From Elysia crispata (taxonomy: Eukaryota; Mollusca; Gastropoda; Plakobranchidae): DNA of 64,000 bases. Of this stretch, positions 14,308 through 58,262 are shown piece after piece (position 1 is the stretch's first letter; the number at the start of each line of letters is the position of its first letter). The notes under the pieces were generated by a model that was not told the origin of the DNA, made no database searches, and saw only the letters and a list, made by a program, of their open reading frames with translations. The stretch is from NCBI GenBank assembly GCA_033675545.1, contig JAWDGP010004637.1, positions 334,501 through 398,500 of the forward strand, read 5' to 3'. Both the position numbers and the translations under genes were made by a program.

Positions 14308-16376
14308 TTTGATGGTCTGCTTGCATGTGATGTGTCACATGACAACGGAAATGATAAGGGAGAAAACCATTGATTCACCTAACGCCTTCTTCGGTATTTT
14401 CTTGTATCTGACTTCATCTTTTGCAAACATTTAATGGCGTCGAATTAAAATAAATGGGCAAAAGAATTTTTCCGAAAGCAATTTGCTGTTATTGGATTCT
14501 AAACCCTATATAACACTGCAATATTTTGTTTGAAAGTTTACCTGAGCAAATGAAATGCTAGGCTATCGCACAGACTTTCTAATACTAGATCTAGATCTAG
14601 AGATCTCTAGAATCTTAGAGTTAGCCTACTTTCGCTTTCTGTTTTCATCTTTATGAACCGCTAGTATTGGCCTATCTTAAGATTTATTGACCATTGTTTT
14701 GTATGCATGCTCCTTTTATTTTTTTTTTAGGAGCTATATAAAATTCTGTAAGACATGGGAACACCACCAATTGAACATTCCTACCGTAGCTCGAGGAGAT
14801 CCACACCTGAATACCTTAACTTAACAATAATGATAGATTAAAGTCATACATGTAGTTAAAAAAATAGCCGAGACTGAAGAAAGAGAGACGGGACAAACTT
14901 AATCCTTATTCAAAGCCTAATCTGCTGAGCCAGTCACGTCTTTGCAGGCTGTAAGCGCAGAAAATGTCGAGCCATTCTACTCGCTTACTCTGGCAAGACT
15001 TTGTATTTATAAAATTATAAGCCCTCTGCTAAGCTGTCTCGCCTAATATTTGTAATTTATTGTTTGCCTATTATAAGAAAAGTGGAAAATATGAACTAGC
15101 TCTGAATGAAAACGATAACAGACCTCATTAATTATGAAATTTAATTATTATACACTAAGAACGTTTTTTTTTCTTAAAAGAGCCCTGTTTGAAGGTAACT
15201 GAAAAATTATTATGAAACTTGAAAGCCACTTTTTCTTTGGCAGTTTTTAGAGGACAATATTTGTACAGATTTGGATCTCAGATACTTTTTATTTGAGTTT
15301 TAATTTTTTTTTCATCTTTTTTTTTTTATTTTTCAGAGGTGATCAGAATGTGGTTGCCTACAATAAAACATGAGTTAACTGGTCGCACTAATTCATGTTG
15401 CTTCGAGATGAAGTTTTTTTTCTATTTCTTCTGCCACACTATTTTAGGGGTGGTGGCTTTGATGTAGTCTAGGATGGTAGGTTAAGAATATCCAGAAAGA
15501 GTTGGTATGACTTTGCCAGGACTTATCCGACTTCTCTTATTTGATGTAAATTCTTAATCCTCAAAATGGAGAGGACTTAGAGCATTTGATTGAAAAAGTT
15601 CATTGGTAGATTTGTTCTTCCAATCACCACAGGTTAATGAGGACATGCCCCTCACTGCTTACAGGTGTCATCATCTCTAGGAAATCTCTACAGAGAAAGA
15701 AACTTGCATGATTGTACTGACCAACTTTACAGTTAATAACAGAGCACAAATGACTAGTCTTTTCACATTTTTTAAAACTTATTTTGTTATATCTACACAC
15801 ACTGCAACATCAAGATATAATTCTTTCATCTCAAGATTCAGAATAGGGATTATCTAATTCCGGCGTCTCACATATTTTCAAATCGTAATTTTATGAGTGA
15901 CATTTCAATTGTGTATTTTTCTATCATGTAGGCACACTAAAGTAAATGAAAATTCAAAGCGCTTTTTAATGTTAACTCATTGATTTCAATGAAAAATAAA
16001 AGCAAAATGTGCAAGTTGTGATAAATAAGCAGCGTTATTACTACACTCTCTCTGCTAGTGACTGATAGTTCAGCAATTTTTTATATGCATGATCCGTGCA
16101 CAGCCTCTTTGCTTGGCCGTAGTGACGGCTCACAGCCTAAGCTAATTGTCCCGTCTTTGTATTTTTATGTCTTGTGTTAAAGTATGCTCTAGATAGGTAG
16201 AATTGATCTGATTAAGACTTGATCCAGACCTAATCTAGAGAACTATATCTCCTATATTTTTTAGGTAATTCTTTTCAGGATATGCTCTCAAAAGACTTTT
16301 AACTGAGCAAGCACTTAGAACCTCATTATATAATAATTATACTTAAAGTAAACTGCGGCTTCTTGATGTTGAAACT
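14308..16376. promoter_or_regulatory. Divergent SMIM30-RPUSD3 intergenic interval
   Basis: About 2 kb lies between the two start codons, which point away from each other, so both promoters and any non-coding 5' exons must lie here. I see no coding exon. GC-richer patches occur at about 14750-15000 and 16080-16160. A perfect 16-bp palindrome (TCTAGAGATCTCTAGA) lies at 14596-14611. The two GC-richer patches partly resemble each other in inverted orientation (GACGGGACAA at about 14888 and TTGTCCCGTC at about 16147), so part of the interval may be an old inserted element. Confidence 0.4.
14334..14343. promoter_or_regulatory. E-box/M-box-like site upstream of SMIM30
   Basis: GTCACATGAC lies 27 bases upstream of the SMIM30 start codon and contains the TCACATGA (TCATGTGA) core bound by USF/MITF-TFE-type bHLH-ZIP factors. 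A second CATGTGA sits at 14324-14330 and an ETS-like CGGAAATG at about 14346. Such clusters are typical of housekeeping promoters near the transcription start, but binding here is inferred from sequence only. Confidence 0.3.
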
Positions 16377-24323
<7,947 letters not shown>

Positions 24324-24362
24324 ACAACCTTTCTTCTAATAAAATTATTGTCGAATAAACGA

Positions 24363-26080
24363 TACGCTCCTTAAAACCTGAGGCTTGAAACTTATATCAT
24401 TTCTTTGTTGTTAAATTCTCTTAGTCTTACATGATCAAAATCTTTTTGACTAAAATTTTTTGAACTCTGGAAAGAAAAAGAAATGAAATATGGACAAACA
24501 AGTCCAAAAGCAAGTGTAGATGATGGAAGAGGAAAGCTAAATTTCCTGTTTCTTTCAACATACCTAAATTTCTGTTTCACATCAAGTCTAAACGGGTCAA
24601 ACCTAGACCTATTATTTTAAATACTGATAATAAATACAGTGAATTTTTTTTTGGTACTTCTTGGGTTGTATAAAATTTATGAGGAAGGTTATAAGGTTTT
24701 TAAATTCTTTGAAGTAGAGGAAAAGGAAGACATTTCCAATTCATATTTCTGGTATTCAGAGCTTGTTAAGTTTGCACATGCCCCTGAAGATTTGAATTCA
24801 GGCAATTGCCATTGCTGGTCTTTCTTCAATGTGTAAATGGATTTCTTATAAAGTACATGTATTATATTTTAAATAAGACCACACAACCACTGAGATTTTA
24901 GCTTTTTTATGTTGGTTTTAATGTTCATTTTCAAAAATTATAGATGGTTCTTTGATTTATCCAAATTCTGAGATAGAAACACCTGTTCAGACACTGGATT
25001 GAGAAATGTGCAGACACTCAATAGAAAAATAATGGAGACATGCCTGCACTGTAAAAAATCTTGATTTAAAGTCTGAAATGACACATTTAGTTTCTTTTTT
25101 AGATGAGGCGAAGAAGAGATTAAATGCTTGGTTCAATTGAAGTCGAAATTGAAAATAACTAGGACTGGGCTAAAAACGAAGAATGCTATATTACATCTAA
25201 ACTGCAACATTAATATAAATTTGAAAGAAATGTTTATGAATGTGTACATTTATTGATTTCTAAAACCTAATGGAAAAAATGCAGAGAAACTAGGCGAGCA
25301 TATGGCCTGTTTTACAAATTGCATACTTTATTCTGGATCTTAGCTCTGCTGGGGTTTAGGATCCTGCTGTATAATCACTGAGACCATAAAGAAAAAAAAA
25401 CATTAAGTTTTAGTGGTACTCGGCGCCAAACCTTAAGCAAAGCACAACAGTGTGGAGGAAAGGCAAAAAAAAGTGTACATTTAATTCTAACTGGGGACAG
25501 GATCTAAGAAAATCTGAATCGGAAAAACTGCAACTGATGATGTAACCACTCCCTACTTTAGATAAAAGATAATTGTAATCAATTCTTACTTAAAAGTAGA
25601 TCCCTCAAATTAGCACCAAAGCTGGCACACACTTATACTCAAACGCACATTTTGCATAATTCTCAAAATATGCCATATCTAATTTAATACATAATAAATA
25701 CCCTATTTTTAATACAAAAAAAAAACAATTTTTAAAAGGACTTGTCATCAGCAGTATAAACGCGCATTATTTTAGTTTTATTTAGCACTGGCACATACAC
25801 TCTGTTTCAGTACATACTCTGCTCAGAAAATCTATGGTATAAATCGATGTTTCTACACTTGTCGTTGCTCCACTTCTCTTTGACTTCATCACATTTTTTT
25901 CTTCTTTCCTTCTACAATGTTTCGTATTTTTCCTTTTCACTTTTTCTTGCCTCTTTTTTCCTTGTTTTCCAAAATATTCTCGTTCATCTATTTTTGTTTT
26001 GTTTTCCTTTCGACTCATCGTATTTGTTCCATTGCTGCTTGTGCGATCGCTACTTTTAACTTTACCCATTGTTTGCCCAC
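24363..26080. other. RPUSD3 3' flank, no further gene seen
   Basis: AT-rich DNA containing the candidate RPUSD3 poly(A) signal at 24629-24634. Short frames occur on both strands but none resembles a protein or has supporting splice signals. Confidence 0.4.
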
Positions 26081-26094
26081 TTCCTCAGCTTTTC

Positions 26095-27110
26095 CTAAAA
26101 CTTCAAATTTATTTTGAACAGCCACACAATATTTTTCTGCAAGGCTTGGTTGAATTTAAATAGAGCCAAGTCAAGTTTAACATTTTTAGGTGTGCTCATG
26201 TCTTCTTTAAGTTTGAATGTAGTGGCCCCTGGAACATCGTAAATTAAACAGTCTGCCCTAGGATGGGTCTTTGCTAATAGAAGCACATTTTTTAGTCTTT
26301 TACTGATCAGAATAATTATAATCGACCTGGTTTCTGTTTCCATCACCTGGGTTTTTCTATGTCGAATTCTTTCTTGTCGATTGATGAAACCATGTGTTTC
26401 CAATAATAAGGTTGATGATATGACACCATTCTACTAATATTTTATCTCCTGACATGTTTCTAATATCCAGTCCATGAGGTCCTACCACGTTTTCTTTTCT
26501 CTGTTCTACTTTTGCATTAAAATCGCCAATGATGATCTGAGGGCCACGCAGTCTGCATCGCACCTTTGCTTCCTCTGGATCTTTATAAAACGTTTCTATG
26601 TCCTCATGGCTACTAGTTGCTGTTGGTGCGTATATTTTAATGATGTTAAGGTCCAATCATTTTCTTGCAACCTTTGAAAAAAAACAACAACAAACAAACG
26701 AAAAACAAAAAATACGATCTGGTTGCGGCCAATGCCCTTGGCGGTCTAGCTCATTTCTTGGTCTAGCACAATAGCCACCCCTCTCTTATGTTCTATACCT
26801 CCTAAGTTATTTCTAACGTTTCTGATGTTATCTTCTCGCGTATTGCCATCTTACTTCGCCGATGCCTCGAATATTAATTTTCATCCTTTTCATTTTTTTT
26901 TTTTTGTTTGATGTTGTCTAACTTTCACTCCATTTTGCTATTGTTGTTTTTAGTTTTATTTCGCGCGCAGACGTCACCTGCTAGAGTGTCCTTTGCAAAG
27001 ACACCTATAGTGAGTAGTAATTTCCTTCTATTGGAACAATGCTCATACCGAGCTGTTTTTCCCAACCATTGTTACACCTGCGTGGCCGGTTAGAGCTAGC
27101 TTGTGGAAGG
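26095..27110 (-). mobile_element. RTE-like LINE endonuclease fragment, copy A
   Basis: Read on the minus strand, the copy starts with a GC-richer 5' region, then blocks matching the amino half of an APE-type LINE endonuclease (GIGEVRW near 26850, ERGGYCA-like block near 26790, WPQPDRI near 26720). It continues with NIIKIYAPTATSSHEDIETF, IIIGDFNAKVEQR and GPHGLDIRNMSGDK at 26400-26650, and, after a frameshift, a stretch with the R-N-x-x-D-Y-I and A-K-T-x-P-x-A-D-C order near 26210-26330. An A-rich insertion sits at about 26673-26715. No reverse transcriptase domain follows, so this is a 5' part only. Frameshifts and stops make it inactive. The same family recurs in intron 8 of the CCP gene. 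Confidence 0.8.
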
Positions 27111-27573
27111 ATATTATTATTTTATGTTCGCCTCAGGGTGGTATTCGGATATAGAAAAGTTGGAGCCAGGGGCTGATGATATGACTGGTGACGTATAGCG
27201 CATTTCTTTTTTTCTGTGTCCGGTTGCTTTAAGTTGGATAAAAATGTCGGGGCTGTACGGTGCAACCAGAATCTTCCAGTGAAGAATTAAAGACACTTTG
27301 CAATTGCACAGATAGATTCATTTACCAAGGCATACTCTAGATTTTTTTTTTTTTTTTTTTTTTGTTGCGAAAATTCAAGAAAAATGTTTATGCGCCCTTT
27401 GGATTTAATTATAAAGCTGACAAAGACAATGGGAATGAGTGTGCACCATATGAATTTAATATGCTCAGTAATCAATAGGATAAGTTCTATGACATAAATT
27501 TTTAGGGTATATTTCCCTGTTTGAGCGTCAGGGAAAGAAATTTAAGGGGTAGTCTTGAGCTATAGCTTGATAT

Positions 27574-27744
<171 letters not shown>

Positions 27745-29336
27745 AATTATCAGAAGTTCTGTAGACGTCTTAAAAATGAAGTCAGGTTACTCGCCATTGC
27801 TCTCAAATGAGTCGAATGTAAAATATTATTTTTGAAAATACAAAAACTGAAATTTTAAAACGTGAAATACACATTAAGCCTCTAATAAACTCACTTGGAC
27901 ATTTAAGTTTACTTCGGATTCACCTTTCGAAAGAATCAAGTGCTGAGGCTTTTTTCAGGAGTTGTATTTCTTTTATATTGTTTTTTCTAATTAGTTTCTT
28001 CTAAGAATACGTAAGCATTAACAAAGTTAACCTCTTTTAAGCAAGGAAAGCAACTGCATATCAAATCCATGATAGACGACATAAATGACAACAAAAGGAG
28101 AAAACAAATGTGCATAGACAATTAGAAGCAACGAAACGTTATTTTACTAATTTAATATAAAAAAAAAACAAAGATAAATTTCAGGAGGAAAATAACAGCG
28201 TTGCGTTCAGAAGTCGTCACAGAACCGTCCCAAACTTTAAACGGACTGATAATTGAAGCAAGAAGCAAGAAAGGCACTGGTTTGAGCAATCCTGTTCTGA
28301 TGACAGATGCGTAGAGTAAGCCAAATCCGCAACAAACAACGAATGTTCGTTCTCCCACACCAGAAAACAGCCTCAAAGGAATATTTGAACTGTTTTACAC
28401 ACCCAACATTGTTCAAAATATCAGCTAATATAATTTTCCCTTTTTTGTGGTCAAGCGCTTAGTGGTTTGAGCGATAGTTTGGTTCTTTTGACAGTAACTG
28501 ACTTAAACAATCTGAACTTAAAGCATGGCGATTTTAAGTCTCTATTTGCTTTAATAATAGATGAAAGAGCCGATCATTGTAATTGGTCAACTTTTGACTG
28601 CTACTGCTGCGAAATATTATTGTAGTGCTAGACAATGTCATCTCCAGGGATCTCCCAAGAGATAGATTATATATCGAACGTCGTAAAATTAGGGTGACAT
28701 AACGAAATTATACCAGAAACTACCGTCTGAAGTGCAGAACTAACTCCTTCATAGGCCCAACATTTGCCTTACAAATTGAAGCGCATATCTTTTATGCTGA
28801 TGTCTAGGAGATGGATGAGATTAATTTTTCATAATCACTTGGATTATGTCCAAACCGTCTCAATGTGCAGTTCACATTAAATAAAATTTGCATGAAAAAC
28901 TGGTAGCTTTCCAGATCTCCCACTTTTCGAATACACGTATTTACCAGCCTACATTTGTAAGGGTCAGGTGTATTAGGTTATAATAACAAGCGTAAATACA
29001 ACTTTATAGTCGACTTCGTTATTTTTTCGCAGCCGAAAATTTTTAAAATTTAGATTGTCACTTTTTTTTTACAGTGGTTATTTTCGTTTACTATCAGCAT
29101 TGCGAAGTATCATTGTAAAATCATTTTAACTAATGATAAAGGATGACAAGGGATATACAGCAACAGTGATACAATCATCAAAATATAAAAATCACCAGTC
29201 ACTCTATATGATAAAAGAATAAACAAAACAAAAGAGGAGCAGGAAGTATTAGTGAAAGAAGAATACAAAAGTAGTAGTTCGAATAAAAAAGAATAATATT
29301 AAGTGGCTTTTGTAGAGTTAGCAGTGTTACTTGAAA

Positions 29337-29790
<454 letters not shown>

Positions 29791-30408
29791 ATCAGCAACA
29801 GCAGTAGTGGTAGTTGTAGTAATTTTAGTCGTAGTAAAATCAGTAGTTGTGTGGTGGTAGGAGTGACAGCAGAATGCTATGGGCTCTGTATAAAAGAATC
29901 CACTATGTCTTAATGGATCTTATGACTGAGGAACTTCAAGCTGAAAGTGCGCAGACAGTGCCTCTTTTTGTCTGTGTGTTGTCTGCTGCCTCTTTTCTTT
30001 GCGTTGACAGCTAAGTTAGTATTATTTGCGAATCATTTTGTGATAAATCAACATTTAGTATGTTTTGCGCCGATGTTGATTGAGTAATGTGCCTATCAGT
30101 AAACAAAACGATAAACAAAATAATGTATTTGGGAAAATGATTTTTTCTTTTTTCTTTTACAACAAACTGTTCATGTTGCATATTATTTGTTGCAAGGTTA
30201 TGAGGACAAAAGCCCTTGATAGACGAAATACGACGCCACAACTCGGCAGCCAGGTTTGATCGAATAACTCTCTGAAGTCATGTTCACGTTGAGCAATTCA
30301 GCTTTCTGTGGTGCCCAATTTTTTTTTGTAGACTCATTAACGGATAATTTCATGAACACCTTTCTCAATCAGTTGTAAACTCAGACACTCTAAGACGTCA
30401 ACTGTGAG

Positions 30409-30414
30409 TATAAA
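30409..30414 (+). promoter_or_regulatory. Candidate TATA box of the CCP gene
   Basis: TATAAA lies 41-46 bases before the start codon at 30455. If used, it would place transcription initiation about 15 bases before the ATG, giving a very short leader. An upstream non-coding exon is an equally valid alternative. Confidence 0.25.
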
Positions 30415-30454
30415 CTTGGCTTCTATGTGAGTTTCTGTACTGAAGGATTTGAGG

Positions 30455-54203
<23,749 letters not shown>

Positions 54204-54600
54204 TGACCTAGATCATCAGAGTAACTACATGTACCTATACGTAGTTTATAGTGCTCAGTTCCTAGATCTAGTCACGCTCTAGACAGCTAAACTGATGAAG
54301 GCTCGCCTGATGAATCCACCATAACGTCTATACCTTCTTCAAAGAGCCGAGGTTTAGTTGTGTCCTTTTTAGAAGTTTTCAACTTCGGTGTGCATAATCT
54401 TTTTCATCACTTCATTTTTTTTAACTCTTAGATTTCGGTTTTCACATTTTTAATGTCTTTTACCGGTACTTCTTAAATTCTTCGTGTGCTATTAATGCAT
54501 CAATATAATGGCAACATAGGCCTAAGAGTTATTTATATCCTACAGAAGCCTATTATTTTTCCTTACCAATGAATATTCTCTTCCTACAAAGATATTGTTT

Positions 54601-54606
54601 AATAAA
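54601..54606 (+). terminator. Candidate poly(A) signal of the CCP gene
   Basis: AATAAA lies about 400 bases downstream of the proposed stop codon. It is one of very few consensus hexamers between the stop and the (GA)n array at 54715, so it is a reasonable but unproven 3' end. Confidence 0.3.
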
Positions 54607-54711
54607 TGTGAGCTCAGATATCATCAAACTTTCTTTTTCTAGGATGTGGATGGATGAGATTGGGAGCCTGAGAAGCGAGGAGAGACTTACGCAGATATAG
54701 CGAGAAAAAGG

Positions 54712-54854
<143 letters not shown>

Positions 54855-54859
54855 TCTCT

Positions 54860-57800
54860 TGCATATTAGAGACACAAACGAATACTATTCTAGATGTGTC
54901 TTTACCTAACCTGCGGCTGTAACAGGAATTTGTCTGACATAATTTTAGAGACAAAATCTCAAAGATTTATAGAGATAAAAGTGTAAAGTTTGATAAATAA
55001 GGTGAGGAAATATCACTTGTGCTGTAGCACAATCTGACATATTGGGCTTACATTTTTAATTATTGTTTTCATGAATGATTTCCTATAAATTATACTGAAA
55101 AAAAAGCAGCCTATTGTCAATTTACAGTCATAAAAGAAAAAGAAAAGAAATTAGATACTACAAAAAAAAATATTGAATTACCTCAAACTCTGTATAAATT
55201 ACCACTGATAGTTTGCATCAAGAAACCCAAACAATCCTAGACGCAACATCTCACTATGATGTATGAGTAAAAAGAAAAAAAGCAGCAGCAGTGTGGTTCT
55301 GTCTTGTTTTTGCCAATAGAAACGTAAACTATAAGATTTTTAAGACAAACTAAAAATAATATTATTGCGACTCTGTAGTAAAAAATGCACTATATTAATT
55401 TTAATATATGTTCCCGTTTTGTGATACAAAATCCTTCCAAAGTGCAAAAAAGTATCTATAAAACCACAAACTCAAGCATTAGAAGAACATTCTCCTAAAA
55501 AGAGTCAGACATATGTTCAATAAAATCCACAACAAATTCCTGTGGCATTCAGACTAGGAAAAATACCTGGAAAACATATCAAACTTCAAAAGAATAAAGA
55601 AAACAACAGTGATAACAATGTGTTGAAAAGCAGAAACAATTTCAGCACTTTTTTCTTATTTGCATATAAAATAATACCAAAAACTCCCAGAACAGGATCA
55701 TGTTATAAACAATATATTTATAATGCACATCTATTTCCACATTGTAAAAAAATAAAAAAAACATTTTTGACACGAATTACAGATGCAAAAATAATGGAAA
55801 AAGAGATTAAAATACAATATTCAGTTTCTTAGCAGAGCAAATGATAAATATTCCAAGCACAAAAATGTGCACTTTATATGACATAATAGAGATCATCAGA
55901 TATTCTAAACCCTTTTGTTGAGAAACACTTTAAGTAAAAGGCTTAAAACAAAGACTTGAGGTTTTTTTTGCTTTTTTTTTTAACTCTGAAAGACATAGTG
56001 GTCACAACAAAATTAGTTTACTTTAAAAAAATATCACAAAAGATTATAAAAATGTGCAAAACAAAAAAAAAAGTATGAAAGCATGATAAACAATGTATAT
56101 GTAAAAGTTTTTAGTTTTCCAAAATATAGCCATTCAGGCCAATAGAAGAAAAGTAGGTTCCCACACAAACAAGGTTTTGGGTAGATTGAGAATATTATGT
56201 TTGATGATATGACTATACATTATTCATATGCAACATATACAAGACAAAGATGATATTACGACACCTATTCCATTCTATTTATTGCATAGACTGTTTGTGC
56301 AAGAACAGCATGATGGTCTCTTCATTTGATAATAACCACACAGACATTGAGATCCAAAAATCAAAATTAAAGAACAATATTTTCTTTTTAATTATAATCA
56401 TGTAGACTGATCATTACCAAAATGCATAACAAAAAATGATAAAACTATGTTATAAAATAAAAGCTCAAAGAAAACAAGGTCAAAGATAAATGCTTGAATT
56501 GATTGTCAGAGCAAAATATCCATGAGTTGAATACTTGTTTTTTTTCCTTTTTCTTTTTTGTTTTTCACTATAATTGGTTACATAGTAAACATAATAAGAC
56601 ATGGAGAAGATGATTGAGAAGAAGCTCATGAAGAAGAAGAAATAAAAAACAACAACAAAATTTAAAAACAAAAGAGGTAGACCTTACAAAAACATATTGG
56701 GACATTTTAAATGAAATACATTTTGAAAATTTTTGTTCGCTTATTTCATTATTTTGAGGACTTGGGTAAAATTTAACAGTTAAAGATGACTATTGTCAAA
56801 CTTTGTTTTCATGATAGACTCCAATGTAAAAAAAACGTTGCCAGACCAAAAAAATTTATGCATATACCCTTTAAAAAGAAGGAACTTTTTGTCCGAGAAT
56901 AGTCACTGACAAAGCGCACATAAATACAAAACAGAAAAAAACTAAGCATATACCTATCTATTTCCTAATACAATTCTGTTAAAACTTTCTTGATCATTTA
57001 AGTAACATAACTCACAATACAAGGAAGACAACAACAAGAATGAGACTACCAACAAAAAGAACCATGATTACATAAATCTGCATACACATCTCAGTTGAAA
57101 AACACTCAAGTTTAAGGAAAAAGTTCGCTAACCAAATTTAATCTACTTTAACTTTTTCCATGATAGATTTGAGAATGAAAAAAAATACTCTCATAGCAAA
57201 AACTTCAATGCATATATCCTTTACAAAAGAAGGAACCATGTCTCCTCTCATAGTCACCAACAAAACCATACATAGAAACAAAACCCTGAGCAAAATTAAT
57301 ATCTATATCTAATTACCAATACAATCTGTTGAAACTGTCTTGCCCATTTGGATAATAAAACTGGCATTATAAGAAAGACATGAAGAACAAAATGAAAACA
57401 AACACAACAGAAAAACTCTGGTTACATCCATTTGTGCACTCATACTTTTGATTATGTCACCAAGTGGAAAAAAATGTACTTTGAAGGCTACTGGGCTTAA
57501 TCTTTCATTCTTTTTCACAAATCAAACCTTGCTAAAATATTTGGAAACAATAGAAGGGAAAAAAGCCATTGGTCAAATTTGATATAATTTGAAAATTCGC
57601 TATTCGTATCTGATTAACCTACGCACTGATATATTGGATTTATGGATAATTTAAGTCTGACTTTGAGTCTCAATGGACACTGCTAATAAGTATTAAAATT
57701 ATTATTCTTTATGTCTAATATCAATTTCACTGCACTCTTATGGCATTTTCTTTTTCTTTTTTTTATAAGTATGATTCACAGTTATGAGCTTGAAATAACT

Positions 57801-58262
57801 GAATTTAACTCTAACAAATAAGCTTCAACATAGGAATCCATAAACTTCTGCTAGGAAAACAAGTTTATGCATATACCACATACCAACAAAAAATACAGAG
57901 CAAGCTACATGGTATAAGGGAATAATAACCTAACACTGACATAAACCTTTCTCTCTAAAAATAGAGGCTCTTTTAAAATGTAAAAAAAATATATCCATCT
58001 TGGCATAAAAGATTCTTTGAAATCATCCTGAATGTTTTTCTCAGAACATCTTTTAACTTATAAATCTAAGTTTCACCTGTACAGCTGTCTTCCAAGAGGA
58101 TTTTTCTGGTGGATAAGGGTAAAATGTTTATAACCTTTATCTCAACATCTGGATGATGTAGAGAAAATCAGTGAAATACAAAATGTCTACCAAGATCTTC
58201 AAAGTGACTCATTTGACTTTGTTCAAAATGTCCATCTTATAGTATCTACATCCTCATCTCCT
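54860..58262 (-). other. Probable LRRK2 3' UTR and convergent intergenic DNA
   Basis: No exon-like segment is found on either strand. The minus strand here is T-rich with many short T runs and follows directly after the LRRK2 stop codon, as expected for a long 3' UTR. The exact end cannot be set because several TTTATT hexamers are present. Confidence 0.35.

Noticed and set aside
14177-14434. 85-codon plus-strand frame over SMIM30
   Set aside because: It is the antisense of the SMIM30 coding exon; the minus-strand frame has the conserved protein and a good start context.
28152-28376. Hydrophobic 74-codon minus-strand frame
   Set aside because: No ATG start, no family resemblance I can defend and no clear splice partners.
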